Made by a program: the position numbers and the translations under genes | The notes under the pieces: generated by a model | What the model saw: the letters and a program-made list of their open reading frames with translations, nothing else | Told to the model about the DNA's origin: nothing | Database searches by the model: none | Part shown: piece after piece, positions 1-10,183 of the stretch | How positions within the stretch are numbered: the first letter of the stretch is position 1 | How the letters are laid out: each line of letters opens with the position of its first letter | Assembly: GCA_027312225.1 (NCBI GenBank) | Contig: DAICXK010000004.1 | Coordinates: 1 to 64,000 of the forward strand | Source of the DNA: Candidatus Saccharimonadota bacterium | GTDB lineage: Bacteria; Patescibacteriota; Saccharimonadia; Saccharimonadales; Saccharimonadaceae | Reading direction: 5' to 3' | Length of the DNA: 64,000 nt

Positions 1-84
1 CGCAAAACTATTGGGCTGAAGATACAGGCTCAACCCAACAATAATGACAACTAGCAACGCCGCCGCTGTCAGTAGCCACTTCAT
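1..84 (-). CDS. Partial CDS: N-terminus of an exported/membrane protein (MKWLLTAAALLVVIIVGLSLYLQPNSFA...)
   Basis: Minus-strand reading from ATG at 84 to the window edge; signal-peptide-like; ATGA overlap with the next gene's stop. Confidence 0.6.
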   Translation of the reverse strand, partial: MKWLLTAAALLVVIIVGLSLYLQPNSFA

Positions 85-1244
85 CTGGCGCCCCCTACTC
101 GGTCATATTCCGAGGCAATCACATCGCCAATAATCGAAACTGCTTCCTGGCACAGTTCTTGATTTGAATCTCTCCCGAGAGAAATGCGTAGGCTGCCATC
201 GGCAACTTCCGGAGCAAGTCCTATCGCCGTCAGTACGTGCGAACGCGTCCCCTTATTTGCAGCACAGGCACTCCCCGTTGCGACAAGTACACCCTGAGAC
301 TCAAGTGCGAACAGAACGCGCTCTGCATCAATGCCAGGAAATGAAACATGCAGAAAGTTTGGGAGCTGATACTTTGGATTACCCGAAACAATCATTGCCG
401 GAAAACGATCTTCGAGCGCTTGTCTCATCTCATCACGTATTGCTGCCAATCGCTCTGCTTCTTGTCGTTGGCGTTTCTCTGCGCGCGTTAACGCCACCAT
501 AAAACCAATCGTGCCAGCAACATTCTCTGTGCCCGAGCGCAACCCGCGCTCTTGTCCGCCGCCAACCACCACAGGATTCAGCACAACATGACTCGCTGCC
601 CACAACAGCCCAACTTGTTTGGGTCCATATACCTTCCCGGCGTTCAACGTCATCATATCAACGCCTAGGCGCGATACGTGAATATCAATCAGCCCCAACC
701 CCTGGGACGCATCAGTATGAACATAAAGTGGCCGCTTCTCACCTGCTGCTAATCGGCGTCTGCGCTCAAGCTTGGCAATTTCGACAATCTCTCGTAACGG
801 TTGCAACGTACCGATCTCATTATTAGCAAGTGCAATGCTGATCAACTGCGTTTCAGGGCGCAGAGCCTTGGCCAGTCGTGCCGTATCGACTCGTCCATGC
901 TGGGATACACCGACGAGCGTTCTGTCATGCTGGTCCGCCGCGGCTAGCACGGCGTGATGCTCGATCTCCGATGTTACGACGTGGCCATCACCTGCGCTTG
1001 TGAACGCTAAGTTAATTGATTCGGTTGCCCCAGCCGTCATCACCACCTCGTTGCCACGCGCACCAAAAGCGTGTGCAATGGTGTCTTTCGCTTCTTCGTA
1101 ATCACGGCGCACCTGCAGAGCAGGACTATAAGGGCTTGAAGGATTATAAAAAGTATCCAAAAAATAAGGCGTCATTGCCTCAAGCGCACGCGGATCTAAT
1201 GGAGTCGCCGCCGCATAGTCAAGATATATTTTGGGAACGTTCAC
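81..1244 (-). CDS. Cysteine desulfurase (NifS/IscS-like, class V aminotransferase)
   Basis: YLDYAAATPLDPRALEAM, HVVTSEIEHHAVL, SGTENVAG, ATGSACAANKGTRSHVL; probable GTG start 8 nt after TATAAT. Confidence 0.93.
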   Translation of the reverse strand: MNVPKIYLDYAAATPLDPRALEAMTPYFLDTFYNPSSPYSPALQVRRDYEEAKDTIAHAFGARGNEVVMTAGATESINLAFTSAGDGHVVTSEIEHHAVLAAADQHDRTLVGVSQHGRVDTARLAKALRPETQLISIALANNEIGTLQPLREIVEIAKLERRRRLAAGEKRPLYVHTDASQGLGLIDIHVSRLGVDMMTLNAGKVYGPKQVGLLWAASHVVLNPVVVGGGQERGLRSGTENVAGTIGFMVALTRAEKRQRQEAERLAAIRDEMRQALEDRFPAMIVSGNPKYQLPNFLHVSFPGIDAERVLFALESQGVLVATGSACAANKGTRSHVLTAIGLAPEVADGSLRISLGRDSNQELCQEAVSIIGDVIASEYDRVGGAR

Positions 1245-1270
1245 TACGTACAATTATACCATTGTTACGG

Positions 1271-1705
1271 CTATAAGAGAGGGCGTCCGCTGGCTGGATC
1301 GCGCCGATACACCTCGCGCATCACGCGCTCGAAATAAATACCCACCGCCGCACGCAAGTTGACAAGTTCAGTACCTTCAACTTTCTCATACCGTGGGCCA
1401 GGCAACGCCTTCCAAATAGCATCATCACGAATCTCATACTTCACTGTCAGCTGCTGTAATTTACCGCTCGCATCGCGCCACTCTTCGTGCCATATCCATA
1501 CACGGGGGTCAGTGTTGAAAAATTCGCGTCGATGACCTTTTGCAACAGGGCCAAACAGCTCGCGTCCTACTTCGCTTTCCAGTTGAATAAGCTCACGCTC
1601 CGTCAATCCCTTCAGGGGATTACTATCTGTCTGCAGTGAGGCAAGATCGGGCAACCGTATCAGCTGCTTTAAGGCTTGGCTGATTTTAAGGCTGCGCACC
1701 ATCAT
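1271..1705 (-). CDS. Hypothetical protein
   Basis: ORF 144 aa, overlaps the next ORF by 1 nt. Confidence 0.6.
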   Translation of the reverse strand: MMVRSLKISQALKQLIRLPDLASLQTDSNPLKGLTERELIQLESEVGRELFGPVAKGHRREFFNTDPRVWIWHEEWRDASGKLQQLTVKYEIRDDAIWKALPGPRYEKVEGTELVNLRAAVGIYFERVMREVYRRDPASGRPLL

Positions 1706-1908
1706 TAAGCTGCCTCTAGCTCTGACTGGCGAGCTTGATAAAGACGCTCACCAAAATCTATAATTTCTGCTTGTGGTGAAGTTTCAATCTCGACACCAGC
1801 TTCCTTTAGGCCATCTTCAATAATTGCCTTGATCTCAGCTTCGGTATAACCGTCTCTGTCAAAGCCAGGGATGTTGAATTGGTGGGCATGGCGATTTTTG
1901 GCCGTCAT
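1705..1908 (-). CDS. Small hypothetical protein
   Basis: ORF with GGGAG ribosome-binding site upstream; coupled to the 1271-1705 gene. Confidence 0.5.
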   Translation of the reverse strand: MTAKNRHAHQFNIPGFDRDGYTEAEIKAIIEDGLKEAGVEIETSPQAEIIDFGERLYQARQSELEAA

Positions 1909-1961
1909 AATCACTCCCGCTTAATGGTTGCTGTGGGTGCTTTTTGTATGAGACTGTGTAT

Positions 1962-2717
1962 TTAAAGACCTGCGAATAGTTCGCGTGCATTTGCGGTCGT
2001 GGCTTTTGCTACCTCTTGAAGCGATAGGTTTCGCTCATAGGCGTGAAACTCAGCGACATGTTTTACAAATGCTGGCTCATTCACTTTACCACGAAAGGGC
2101 TTTGGTGTCAAGAAGGGAGCATCTGTTTCGAGCAACATTTTTTCAAGTGGAATTTGGCGGAACATCATCTGCTGGGCAGCATCCTTGGTAAACGTGCTGA
2201 TACCGTTCACCCCTATATAGAGCCCCCGCTCCAAAGCGCGGTCCAACGTCACCTGGGTATCAGTAAAACTATGAAGGACCCCCCGAATGTCAGGAAAGTT
2301 GTCAAGTACCGGCCAAAAGTCTTCGTAGGCTTCACGAACATGAAAACTTACTGGCAGTTTATAGTCGCTCGCCCACTGCAGCTGCTCCTCTAGTGCCTGT
2401 AGTTGCGCGGTGCGCGGTGAATGGTTATAAAAATAATCAAGGCCGATCTCACCGATTCCCACGATTTTAGATGGTTTCTCAGACAGCAATCGCCCGATAT
2501 CCTGCCAGCCGTCCTTTGTATCATGAGGGTGCACCCCAACGACCGCCCAAGCGTCGTCGCGATTCTGCACGAACCTCACCGCCTCACGCGAGTCCCCTTC
2601 ATTGGTGCCCACACAAAGCATCGTCACGCCAGCTTGAACTGCACGCAAATACACGCCCTCCCTGTCCTCAGGAAAAAACTGGACATCATGAATATGGCAA
2701 TGAGAATCAACTAACAT
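1962..2717 (-). CDS. tatD: TatD family metal-dependent hydrolase
   Basis: MLVDSHCHIHD, GEIGLDYFYN, HSFTDT, LLETDAPFLTPKPFRGK. Confidence 0.93.
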   Translation of the reverse strand: MLVDSHCHIHDVQFFPEDREGVYLRAVQAGVTMLCVGTNEGDSREAVRFVQNRDDAWAVVGVHPHDTKDGWQDIGRLLSEKPSKIVGIGEIGLDYFYNHSPRTAQLQALEEQLQWASDYKLPVSFHVREAYEDFWPVLDNFPDIRGVLHSFTDTQVTLDRALERGLYIGVNGISTFTKDAAQQMMFRQIPLEKMLLETDAPFLTPKPFRGKVNEPAFVKHVAEFHAYERNLSLQEVAKATTANARELFAGL

Positions 2718-2719
2718 AA

Positions 2720-4207
2720 CTACTCGGTCTTTGACACACGCGGATCCGGTGTGTGCTGGTATACCTTGGGAAATAGTACTGAACCTTGAGGCACAACGAC
2801 ACCAGTTTCAAACGTCGCATGAATTGCAGCTGCTGCGTCCGGCAAGAATGGCACTAGCAGATCACCAATCTGCAACAGTACGCCAACGCAATGGCCAAGA
2901 ATATCACTCAGGTGACCTTCTGCCTCAGGATCGGTGTCACGACGCTTTGCAACCTCCCACGGCTTCACGTTCTCAATATACTGGTTCAGCGCGCGCACAC
3001 TAATCCACACCTCATCAACTGCCTTATTAAATTCGAGATCGTTCATGGCATCATGGTACTTCTTCGTATCGTGTTCGGTTTGACGCGCATCGCCAATCAC
3101 GCCAGCTTGATAGCGCGTAATCATACTGGCCACACGCTGTACCACATTGCCAAGGTCGTTGCCAAGCTCGTTATTATAAGCATTCTCAAACTTTTCCCAC
3201 GTAAAATCGCCGTCATCAAGTGTTGGGATGTGTCGTGAAAAGTAATAACGAAATGCGTCCAAGCCGTACCCATCAATAATTTCGTTCGGATCGATTACAT
3301 TGCCCACCGTCTTGCTCATCTTTTGTCCGCCACTGTCAATGAATCCGTGAACCAGTAGTTTCTTTGGCAACGGCAATCCAAGTCCCAGTAACATCGCTGG
3401 CCAGATGCCTGCATGGAAGCGCAAGATGTCCTTGCCAATCACCTGCACGTCGGCAGGCCAGTAATCTTTCCATTCTGGCCGGTCAGGGTACCCAAGAACG
3501 GTGATGTAATTTGCCAATGCATCAATCCACACGTACATTACTTGCGATGGGTCGCCAGGCACAGGCACGCCCCAACTCAGATGCTTTGCTGGACGAGAAA
3601 TGCTGACGTCTTGCAGGCCATCCTTAATAAGTTCAAGAAACTCTTTCTTGCGGAACTCCGGTACAATCCTCATTTTATTTTTCTCGATTGCTTCGCGGAT
3701 TTGATCAGTAAACTCACTCGTCTTGAGATAATAATTTTCTTCACTGAGGCGCTGGTACGCTTGGTTATGGTCAGGGCAGATACCGTTATTCTCTGCGGCC
3801 TCTTTATCGGTCACGAATGCTTCGCACCCAACACAATACCAGCCTTCGTAACTGCCTTTATAGATATACGGCTCTAGTTGCTGCCAGATATACTGCACAG
3901 CACCGATGTGATGAGGATCGGTGGTGCGAATAAAGTCCGTGTAACTGGCGCCGACCTTCTGCATTAATATCTCGAAGTTTGGATACATTGAGTCGGTGTA
4001 TGCCTGTGGTGTCAGGCCAGCCGCTTCTGCCTTGGCAGCGATTTTATTTCCATGCTCGTCGGTGCCCACCTGAAACCGAACCTCGCGGCCATTCTGCCGT
4101 TGATAGCGCGTCCAGATGTCGGCAATAAGATAATCAAGCGCATTGCCAATATGTGGCGTACCGTTGACGTATGGAATGGCAGTAGTGATGTATAAGTTTT
4201 TTCCCAT
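2720..4207 (-). CDS. metG: Methionyl-tRNA synthetase
   Basis: ITTAIPYVNGTPHIGNALDYLIADIWTRYQR; KMSKTVGNVIDP (KMSKS-like). Confidence 0.96.
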   Translation of the reverse strand: MGKNLYITTAIPYVNGTPHIGNALDYLIADIWTRYQRQNGREVRFQVGTDEHGNKIAAKAEAAGLTPQAYTDSMYPNFEILMQKVGASYTDFIRTTDPHHIGAVQYIWQQLEPYIYKGSYEGWYCVGCEAFVTDKEAAENNGICPDHNQAYQRLSEENYYLKTSEFTDQIREAIEKNKMRIVPEFRKKEFLELIKDGLQDVSISRPAKHLSWGVPVPGDPSQVMYVWIDALANYITVLGYPDRPEWKDYWPADVQVIGKDILRFHAGIWPAMLLGLGLPLPKKLLVHGFIDSGGQKMSKTVGNVIDPNEIIDGYGLDAFRYYFSRHIPTLDDGDFTWEKFENAYNNELGNDLGNVVQRVASMITRYQAGVIGDARQTEHDTKKYHDAMNDLEFNKAVDEVWISVRALNQYIENVKPWEVAKRRDTDPEAEGHLSDILGHCVGVLLQIGDLLVPFLPDAAAAIHATFETGVVVPQGSVLFPKVYQHTPDPRVSKTE

Positions 4208-4225
4208 TAGATATATTGTATCAGA

Positions 4226-4900
4226 TTAGATGATCATTGCAGCAACGGCGTACCGACCGTCTACGTCTTGGCGTCCCTTTAGGAACTGACCGTGTGAGAA
4301 ATATTGCGGGTTTGTTGAGGTATCGACCTGGCTTACTTCAATATTGTTATCGTTCACACCAGCCGCACGTAGCTGCTTGGTCAGGACGTCCGTAAAGCTA
4401 CGCCCGTGAAATGCCCTTAGTGGGTAATCATCACCGTTTGGCGATGGCCCCAGCCACACCAATACATCAGCCGGATGGGACCCGTACTGTTTTGTCATGT
4501 ATTCTACCGATTTGATGCCCCCATACTGTTCTGTGCTATGACGCCCAAGATGCGATACCATGACGGCGCGATGGACCGGGTCATACAATACTGTTGCCAC
4601 ACAATCCGCGATAGGTAGCAGAATTGGCTGCCCAGGCTGCTGCGTTGATACACCATCAGCACCAGGCATTAGCCCCGCGGCTGCCTCCTCGTAATGACAA
4701 AAATCCTCTGTTTCGTAATCAGCGTAAAACACCGCAGTACGTGTTGGAGACATATCAATACGACGCAAAAACGCCTCCCGATTGTGAATGGCATCGGACG
4801 TCATTAGATCAACACCATCCTTCATCGAGCCGTCACTGACCGAGGAGACCGCAACCCTGACGTTACTGGGAAATATCGCGGGCTGATCGCTGGTAATCAT
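4226..4900 (-). CDS. Laccase-domain / polyphenol oxidoreductase family protein (YfiH-like)
   Basis: IADCVATVLYDPVHRAVMVSHLGRHST, WLGPSPNGDDYPL. Confidence 0.75.
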   Translation of the reverse strand: MITSDQPAIFPSNVRVAVSSVSDGSMKDGVDLMTSDAIHNREAFLRRIDMSPTRTAVFYADYETEDFCHYEEAAAGLMPGADGVSTQQPGQPILLPIADCVATVLYDPVHRAVMVSHLGRHSTEQYGGIKSVEYMTKQYGSHPADVLVWLGPSPNGDDYPLRAFHGRSFTDVLTKQLRAAGVNDNNIEVSQVDTSTNPQYFSHGQFLKGRQDVDGRYAVAAMII

Positions 4901-5663
4901 CCGTGTGCTCCATTAACCGGCACCAATCTTCAATCGTAAGGTCTTCGGCACGCGCGTCAGGTGAAATACCCGCTGCTGCCAGCAAAACTTCGACTGCTTG
5001 TTTGTCGAGTGCCAGACCGCCCGCGAGGCTGCTGCGTAACTTTTTGCGCTTGGCGCTAAAACCAGCCTTGACCAGACGGAAGAAGTTCTTTTCATCCTCT
5101 GGAGCAACCAGCGGAAATGGGCGTGTTTCGAGGATGACCACCTGGCTATCCACTTTTGGCGGTGGCGTAAAATACTCTTTTGGTACTTCTACGCCAAGGC
5201 TCGCCTCGGCGTACACTTGGGCAGCAATCGCGAGAATACTCATGTCACCCGGACCCGCCACAATACGCTCGGCAACTTCCTTTTGCACCAACAACACTGC
5301 AGCTGAAGGGCAATTGGTTGATGTCATCAAAGCACGAACAATCTTGCTGGTAATGTAATAGGGGACATTCGCCACCACCTTGTACCCTTTCGGAAGTTTC
5401 GTGAGGTCAAACGACAAGATATCCCCATTAACGACTTCGAGCGAAGTTCCTGGAAACTGTCCAGGTAATTTGTGCGCCAAATCGCGGTCGAACTCGACGG
5501 CAATCACTTTACCCGCCTGGCGTAACAATTCACTCGTCAACGTCCCGAGACCTGGGCCAATTTCAAGCACGGTGTCATCCTTGCTAAGATTGGCATCATC
5601 GGCAATCGCAGCCAGGATCTCGCGATCGCGTAACCAGTGTTGACCAAGCTCTTTCTTCGGCAT
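4863..5663 (-). CDS. rsmA/ksgA: 16S rRNA (adenine1518/1519-N6)-dimethyltransferase
   Basis: KKELGQHWLRD, DTVLEIGPGLGTLTSELLRQ, VANVPYYITSKIVRAL. Confidence 0.94.
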   Translation of the reverse strand: MPKKELGQHWLRDREILAAIADDANLSKDDTVLEIGPGLGTLTSELLRQAGKVIAVEFDRDLAHKLPGQFPGTSLEVVNGDILSFDLTKLPKGYKVVANVPYYITSKIVRALMTSTNCPSAAVLLVQKEVAERIVAGPGDMSILAIAAQVYAEASLGVEVPKEYFTPPPKVDSQVVILETRPFPLVAPEDEKNFFRLVKAGFSAKRKKLRSSLAGGLALDKQAVEVLLAAAGISPDARAEDLTIEDWCRLMEHTDDYQRSARDISQ

Positions 5664-5664
5664 T

Positions 5665-6885
5665 CTAATACCACTTGTTTTTCTGCCAAAATGCGTAAGC
5701 TTGCGGCCAGCCACCGTAGCGTCCATTGACATATCCATTCATCCAGTTCAGAGATACAACTGGGTCATACGGATTAGCCCCTACCTTACTACAAGGCAGT
5801 GCTTGCGCCAATCCACAAGCGCCCGATGATCGGTTGACTGCGTTCGGGTTCCATCCGCTTTCTTTCTGCACCATAAAGTCAGCGTATCCCCAATGGTCCT
5901 GCGGAATATTTGAAGCAGCCAGCCACTCGGTCTTGGTGCCACCACCCGTGTACGGCAAGAACTCTGGCTTTGTACCACGAATTTCGACTTGTTTTTTCGC
6001 AGGGGTAATGACGATACTGGTGATTTCCTTGCGGTTAACTTCCTTGCCGTCTCGGATGGTGACCTCATATGTCACACTACGCTTCCCCTTTTCGCCCGGA
6101 GTCTTTGTCTCACGATAATTTGTAGGACGATTCGCATCGCTGATTACCTCGACTTCAAAATCAACCTCTTCTTCAACAGTCTGCGTCTGCTTGCCTTCTC
6201 GCCAGACACGTAGTTCCATACCCTCAGTAATAGCTGTATTTAGTGGTAACGATGCCCTATCGTTTGGCCCCAAGGTAATATTCTTTTCTGCCAGCATTCC
6301 GGCCACCGTTGCCGCTTGAGTCCGTGCCGTAATGACTTCACCATATAATGTAAATGAAAATGCAGTCGCCCTTGTCACGACAAACTGCTCTGCCGCGCCA
6401 TCTATCAAGAGGTTGCTCGACTGCCGCGAGACTGCCGTGTCCTCTGGGTATAGTGTAATGCCCGCGTCCTTGGCGATCTGTTCGGGAGATTGCGACGCGG
6501 TCATAATTTTCTTACGAGTTGCACCGTCAATGATTACCAAAGGACGTGCGCGGTACACATTGACCGAATATTCATTTGCAACGAGCTGTTCATCGAGTGC
6601 TGGCTCGACCATATCTCTTGCGTCAACATCAATACCAGCCTCGGCCAAAGCACCGCCGATTGTTGCTGCCGTCGTGATGAATGATTGCTCGATACCTCGA
6701 TCGTACAAGGTAATAAGCCGCTCACCCTCAGCGCGCTCAATATTGTCGGCATGTACCCGAGAAGTAACAATACTGCCAACCAAAGACGCGACGACTACTG
6801 CAACCAGCAAGACTGTTCGTTTTGATGACCATGTTGTCACTCCACTGACAAATGCCATAACCCTATTCTTTTTCACTCGTTCCAT
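5665..6885 (-). CDS. Resuscitation-promoting-factor-like protein (DUF348/G5 domains plus lysozyme-like C-terminus)
   Basis: Repeated DUF348-like segments, G5-like region (EEEVDFEVEVISDANRPTNYRETKTPGEKGKRSVTYEVTIRDGKEVNRKEI), C-terminal SGACGLAQALPCSKV; lies next to ksgA. Start uncertain (6858 also possible). Confidence 0.8.
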   Translation of the reverse strand: MERVKKNRVMAFVSGVTTWSSKRTVLLVAVVVASLVGSIVTSRVHADNIERAEGERLITLYDRGIEQSFITTAATIGGALAEAGIDVDARDMVEPALDEQLVANEYSVNVYRARPLVIIDGATRKKIMTASQSPEQIAKDAGITLYPEDTAVSRQSSNLLIDGAAEQFVVTRATAFSFTLYGEVITARTQAATVAGMLAEKNITLGPNDRASLPLNTAITEGMELRVWREGKQTQTVEEEVDFEVEVISDANRPTNYRETKTPGEKGKRSVTYEVTIRDGKEVNRKEITSIVITPAKKQVEIRGTKPEFLPYTGGGTKTEWLAASNIPQDHWGYADFMVQKESGWNPNAVNRSSGACGLAQALPCSKVGANPYDPVVSLNWMNGYVNGRYGGWPQAYAFWQKNKWY

Positions 6886-6889
6886 TGTA

Positions 6890-9013
6890 TCAAATCTTTT
6901 CCAGTCGTGCATACTCGGCGTTTAACCGTTTCGTTGTGCCCCCATCAAATTCAATCGTAAGTGCCAGTCCATCGACATCAACAACTGTCCCCTTGCCAAA
7001 CGCTTGGGATTTTACCCTATCCCCACTGGTGAATGGTTCGTCAGGGAAGAAGTCGTCAAACTCATCAGCAGTATAACGATTCGTCGCACCCCTGTCTGGG
7101 CCTCCAGTTGTTTGTAGCACTTGGTCACCCATGTCAGCGATAAACCGCGAGACCGGCTGGTACGACCGCTGGCCAAAGGTGATACGGCTATACGCATAGG
7201 TCAAATGTAATTCTTCACGTGCGCGGGTCATACCTACATAGCACAGCCGTCGCTCTTCCTCTAGCTCGGCAGGGCCTGCTTCATACACGCGCGCATGTGG
7301 CAGAATCCCTTCCTCCATGCCAACCATATAGACAACAGGAAACTCGAGTCCCTTTGCCGCGTGAAGCGTCATCAACGTCACCTCATTGTCATCTGCCGAT
7401 GAGTCTGCCGATGACAACAATGCCGCCTCTTCCAGAAAATCATCAACCGATGCAAACGCACTGGCATCAGAAATCAGCGCGCCCAAGTTCTCCTGTCGAT
7501 CTTCTGCTTGCGGTGTATCATCCAAAATATAGGTATCATATCCAGTGCGCTTGATCAGTTTTTCAATCACCTCAGCTGGCGCGTCATTCACGATCGATGC
7601 CTGGATGCTGCGAAGAATTTCACCAAGTCCCGCCAGTGCAGCTTTAGCGCGAGGGGTCAGTGATGAAGTCTGTTCGACATTGGAAAGTGCAGCAATAATA
7701 TCAAAATCAGTTGACCCTTGCCACGCCAGGAACTTCTCAAGGCTGGTGGCACCGATACCACGCGTCGGCACATTGACAACACGGCTAAAACTCATGCGGT
7801 CACGGGGCTGTACGGCCAGTTTAAGATAGGCCAAGATGTCCTTTACTTCCTTGCGATCATAAAACCTTACCCCGCCAACAATCCGATACTTCACACCGTA
7901 ACGCATGAATGCACGCTCGAGCGGAGCACTCTGGGCATTGGTGCGATACAGTACCGCCACATCATCATACCGACGCGTCCCGATTGCTACTTGCGCAGCA
8001 ATCGCTTCGGCAACAAACGCCGCCTCAGCCGTCTCGTCGTCGACGGCATGGACCCGTACCGGCGCGCCCTCGCCGGCGGCTGTCCATAATTTTTTATCAC
8101 TACGCTGGGTATTTTTTAGTATCACGCTATGCGCCGCATCCAAGATGCTGGCCGTGCTGCGATAGTTCTGTTCGAGTTTGATGACAGTCGCACCAGGAAA
8201 GTCTCGCTCAAAGTTAAGAATATTCGTAAAGTCCGCCCCGCGCCAGCTATAAATCGACTGCCAGTCGTCACCAACCACTGCAATATTCTGCTGGTTATTC
8301 ACCAATAATTTGATCAGCGCGTACTGCGCAGCGTTGGTGTCCTGATACTCGTCGATGAGGATATGGGTGAATTTGTCGCGCCACTTAGTTCGCACCGTGC
8401 TATGATCACGAAATAGTCGCACCGTTTCGATCAATAAATCATCAAAATCGAGTGCGCCTGCCTCTCGCCGCATTTTCTCATACTGCCGGTACACCTTGGC
8501 AATCGTTTTTTGATAGGGAAACTGAGCAGTCGATTCAAATTCATCGGGTGTCACCAGTTCATTCTTGGCATTTGACACGGCCGAGCTGATCGTGCGTGGC
8601 TTGATCTCTTTGTCACTCACCGACAGCTGCTTCATCGCTTGCTTAATCAGCCCCTGGCGATCGTCCTCGTCATAAATAATAAAATTACGCGGCACGCCAA
8701 CCGCTTCGCCGTCAATGCGAAGTAATCTAACGCAAATACCGTGAAACGTTCCCATCCACGGCATGAACGTTCGCGTGTTTTCTTGCCCCAGTAGTCCACT
8801 GAGTCGCTCGCGCATCTCGCGTGCTGCTTTGTTAGTAAATGTTACCGCCAGTATCTGCTCAGGCCACACCCCCTCATTCGCAATCAAATAAGCAATACGG
8901 TGCGTTAACGCCTTTGTCTTGCCACTTCCGGCACCTGCCAAAATCAGCAAAGGACCAGAGGTGGTCGTGACCGACTGCTTTTGGGCATCATTAAGCCCCG
9001 CGAGAATATCCAT
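6890..9013 (-). CDS. UvrD/PcrA-family ATP-dependent DNA helicase
   Basis: LAGAGSGKTKALTHRIAYLI, ILIDEYQDTNAAQY, TLMTLHAAKGLEFPVVYMVGMEEGILPH. Confidence 0.95.
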   Translation of the reverse strand: MDILAGLNDAQKQSVTTTSGPLLILAGAGSGKTKALTHRIAYLIANEGVWPEQILAVTFTNKAAREMRERLSGLLGQENTRTFMPWMGTFHGICVRLLRIDGEAVGVPRNFIIYDEDDRQGLIKQAMKQLSVSDKEIKPRTISSAVSNAKNELVTPDEFESTAQFPYQKTIAKVYRQYEKMRREAGALDFDDLLIETVRLFRDHSTVRTKWRDKFTHILIDEYQDTNAAQYALIKLLVNNQQNIAVVGDDWQSIYSWRGADFTNILNFERDFPGATVIKLEQNYRSTASILDAAHSVILKNTQRSDKKLWTAAGEGAPVRVHAVDDETAEAAFVAEAIAAQVAIGTRRYDDVAVLYRTNAQSAPLERAFMRYGVKYRIVGGVRFYDRKEVKDILAYLKLAVQPRDRMSFSRVVNVPTRGIGATSLEKFLAWQGSTDFDIIAALSNVEQTSSLTPRAKAALAGLGEILRSIQASIVNDAPAEVIEKLIKRTGYDTYILDDTPQAEDRQENLGALISDASAFASVDDFLEEAALLSSADSSADDNEVTLMTLHAAKGLEFPVVYMVGMEEGILPHARVYEAGPAELEEERRLCYVGMTRAREELHLTYAYSRITFGQRSYQPVSRFIADMGDQVLQTTGGPDRGATNRYTADEFDDFFPDEPFTSGDRVKSQAFGKGTVVDVDGLALTIEFDGGTTKRLNAEYARLEKI

Positions 9014-9038
9014 TACCACCATTGTACTACGAAAATGC

Positions 9039-10166
9039 CTACATGAGGCCGAACGGGTCAAAGAAATACACAGCAGCACCCGCACCAACACCCGCCACAA
9101 TAAACAAGATAATCAGAACAACGCCGGTCCATCCCGACTTCTGCTTTGGTGTATGCTTGAGGGGCTGATGGTACTGTGTCGTATCAAATACAGGCGTCGG
9201 TTCGTCGGTAGGAGATTGAATCTTCTCGGTATATTGCTGCTGGATTGACCCACCCGCCAAAGCTGGTTGAGCCGCTGTATCAACAGGGGTAGACTCAACT
9301 GCGACAATATCTCCCTTAAGTTCTTCAGGTACAATATCAACATCAACTGGTGTCTGTGCCTCGCGCTCGAAAAGTACGTCGTCGCCCTCTTCATCGTGCT
9401 TAGCCTCGGGCTCTGTCTCAGCAGAAGGAGCCTGTTCGGTGGCTAAAACCTCATCGTCAACTGTCTCGACGGGTGCCTCCGGCACCGCAAGAAGTGATGC
9501 ATCGGTGTCTGTTGTATCGACCGAAAAGGCACCAAGTGGGCGCTTTTCAATCGTTGACCCATCGATAAACGGTGTGTCGACAGACACAGGCTCTTGGTCT
9601 TTCGCTATAACGTCATCAATCTCGTCAAGTTCACTAGCTACCTTCTCGAGTGCAAGCGTATGATCGTCAGTCTCATCCATCTCGGCTAGCGCATCTGTCT
9701 TGTCGAGTGATTCTGTATCCCCCATTGAAAAATTATGAAAATCAAGCGGATCGGGTAGTGTATGTTTATCTGCCTCAGAGACCTCATCTGCCTCAACTAT
9801 AGCATCATTCTCTGGGACAGGAGGGGCCGATGGCACCGGACTTTCATCAGCGGAAGGCTGAACTGGCGGAGTCACCGTCGCGGCTTGACGTGAAACGGCT
9901 GGCTTTTGGCGATTCTTCATGTCCGAAGAGGCATGCATGACGTCCATAAAACGGCCCGACGGGCGACGTTCGACAAGCTGCTTCTTTGTCGTTGGCACAT
10001 CCGGAGATGAGGTGGTAACCGACACGTCCGTCGGAGTCACAGCGACCGGTGCTTCACTGCGCTCGCTCGACGGCAAAGCATCTGTCTGTTTTGGTTCAGC
10101 ATCGCCATTAGCGCCCAGTAGAGAGCTTACTGCTCGATCAAGTTCGTCAAAATCTAAGTCCTTCAT
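9039..10166 (-). CDS. Acidic low-complexity protein with a C-terminal transmembrane segment
   Basis: Long Asp/Glu/Thr/Pro-rich ORF ending KQKSGWTGVVLIILFIVAGVGAGAAVYFFDPFGLM. Confidence 0.7.
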   Translation of the reverse strand: MKDLDFDELDRAVSSLLGANGDAEPKQTDALPSSERSEAPVAVTPTDVSVTTSSPDVPTTKKQLVERRPSGRFMDVMHASSDMKNRQKPAVSRQAATVTPPVQPSADESPVPSAPPVPENDAIVEADEVSEADKHTLPDPLDFHNFSMGDTESLDKTDALAEMDETDDHTLALEKVASELDEIDDVIAKDQEPVSVDTPFIDGSTIEKRPLGAFSVDTTDTDASLLAVPEAPVETVDDEVLATEQAPSAETEPEAKHDEEGDDVLFEREAQTPVDVDIVPEELKGDIVAVESTPVDTAAQPALAGGSIQQQYTEKIQSPTDEPTPVFDTTQYHQPLKHTPKQKSGWTGVVLIILFIVAGVGAGAAVYFFDPFGLM

Positions 10167-10183
10167 CCTACTCCATCCTTCAC

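Noticed and set aside
9039-10166. Repeat/antigenic variation gene
   Set aside because: Low-complexity acidic composition only; no true tandem repeat units visible.
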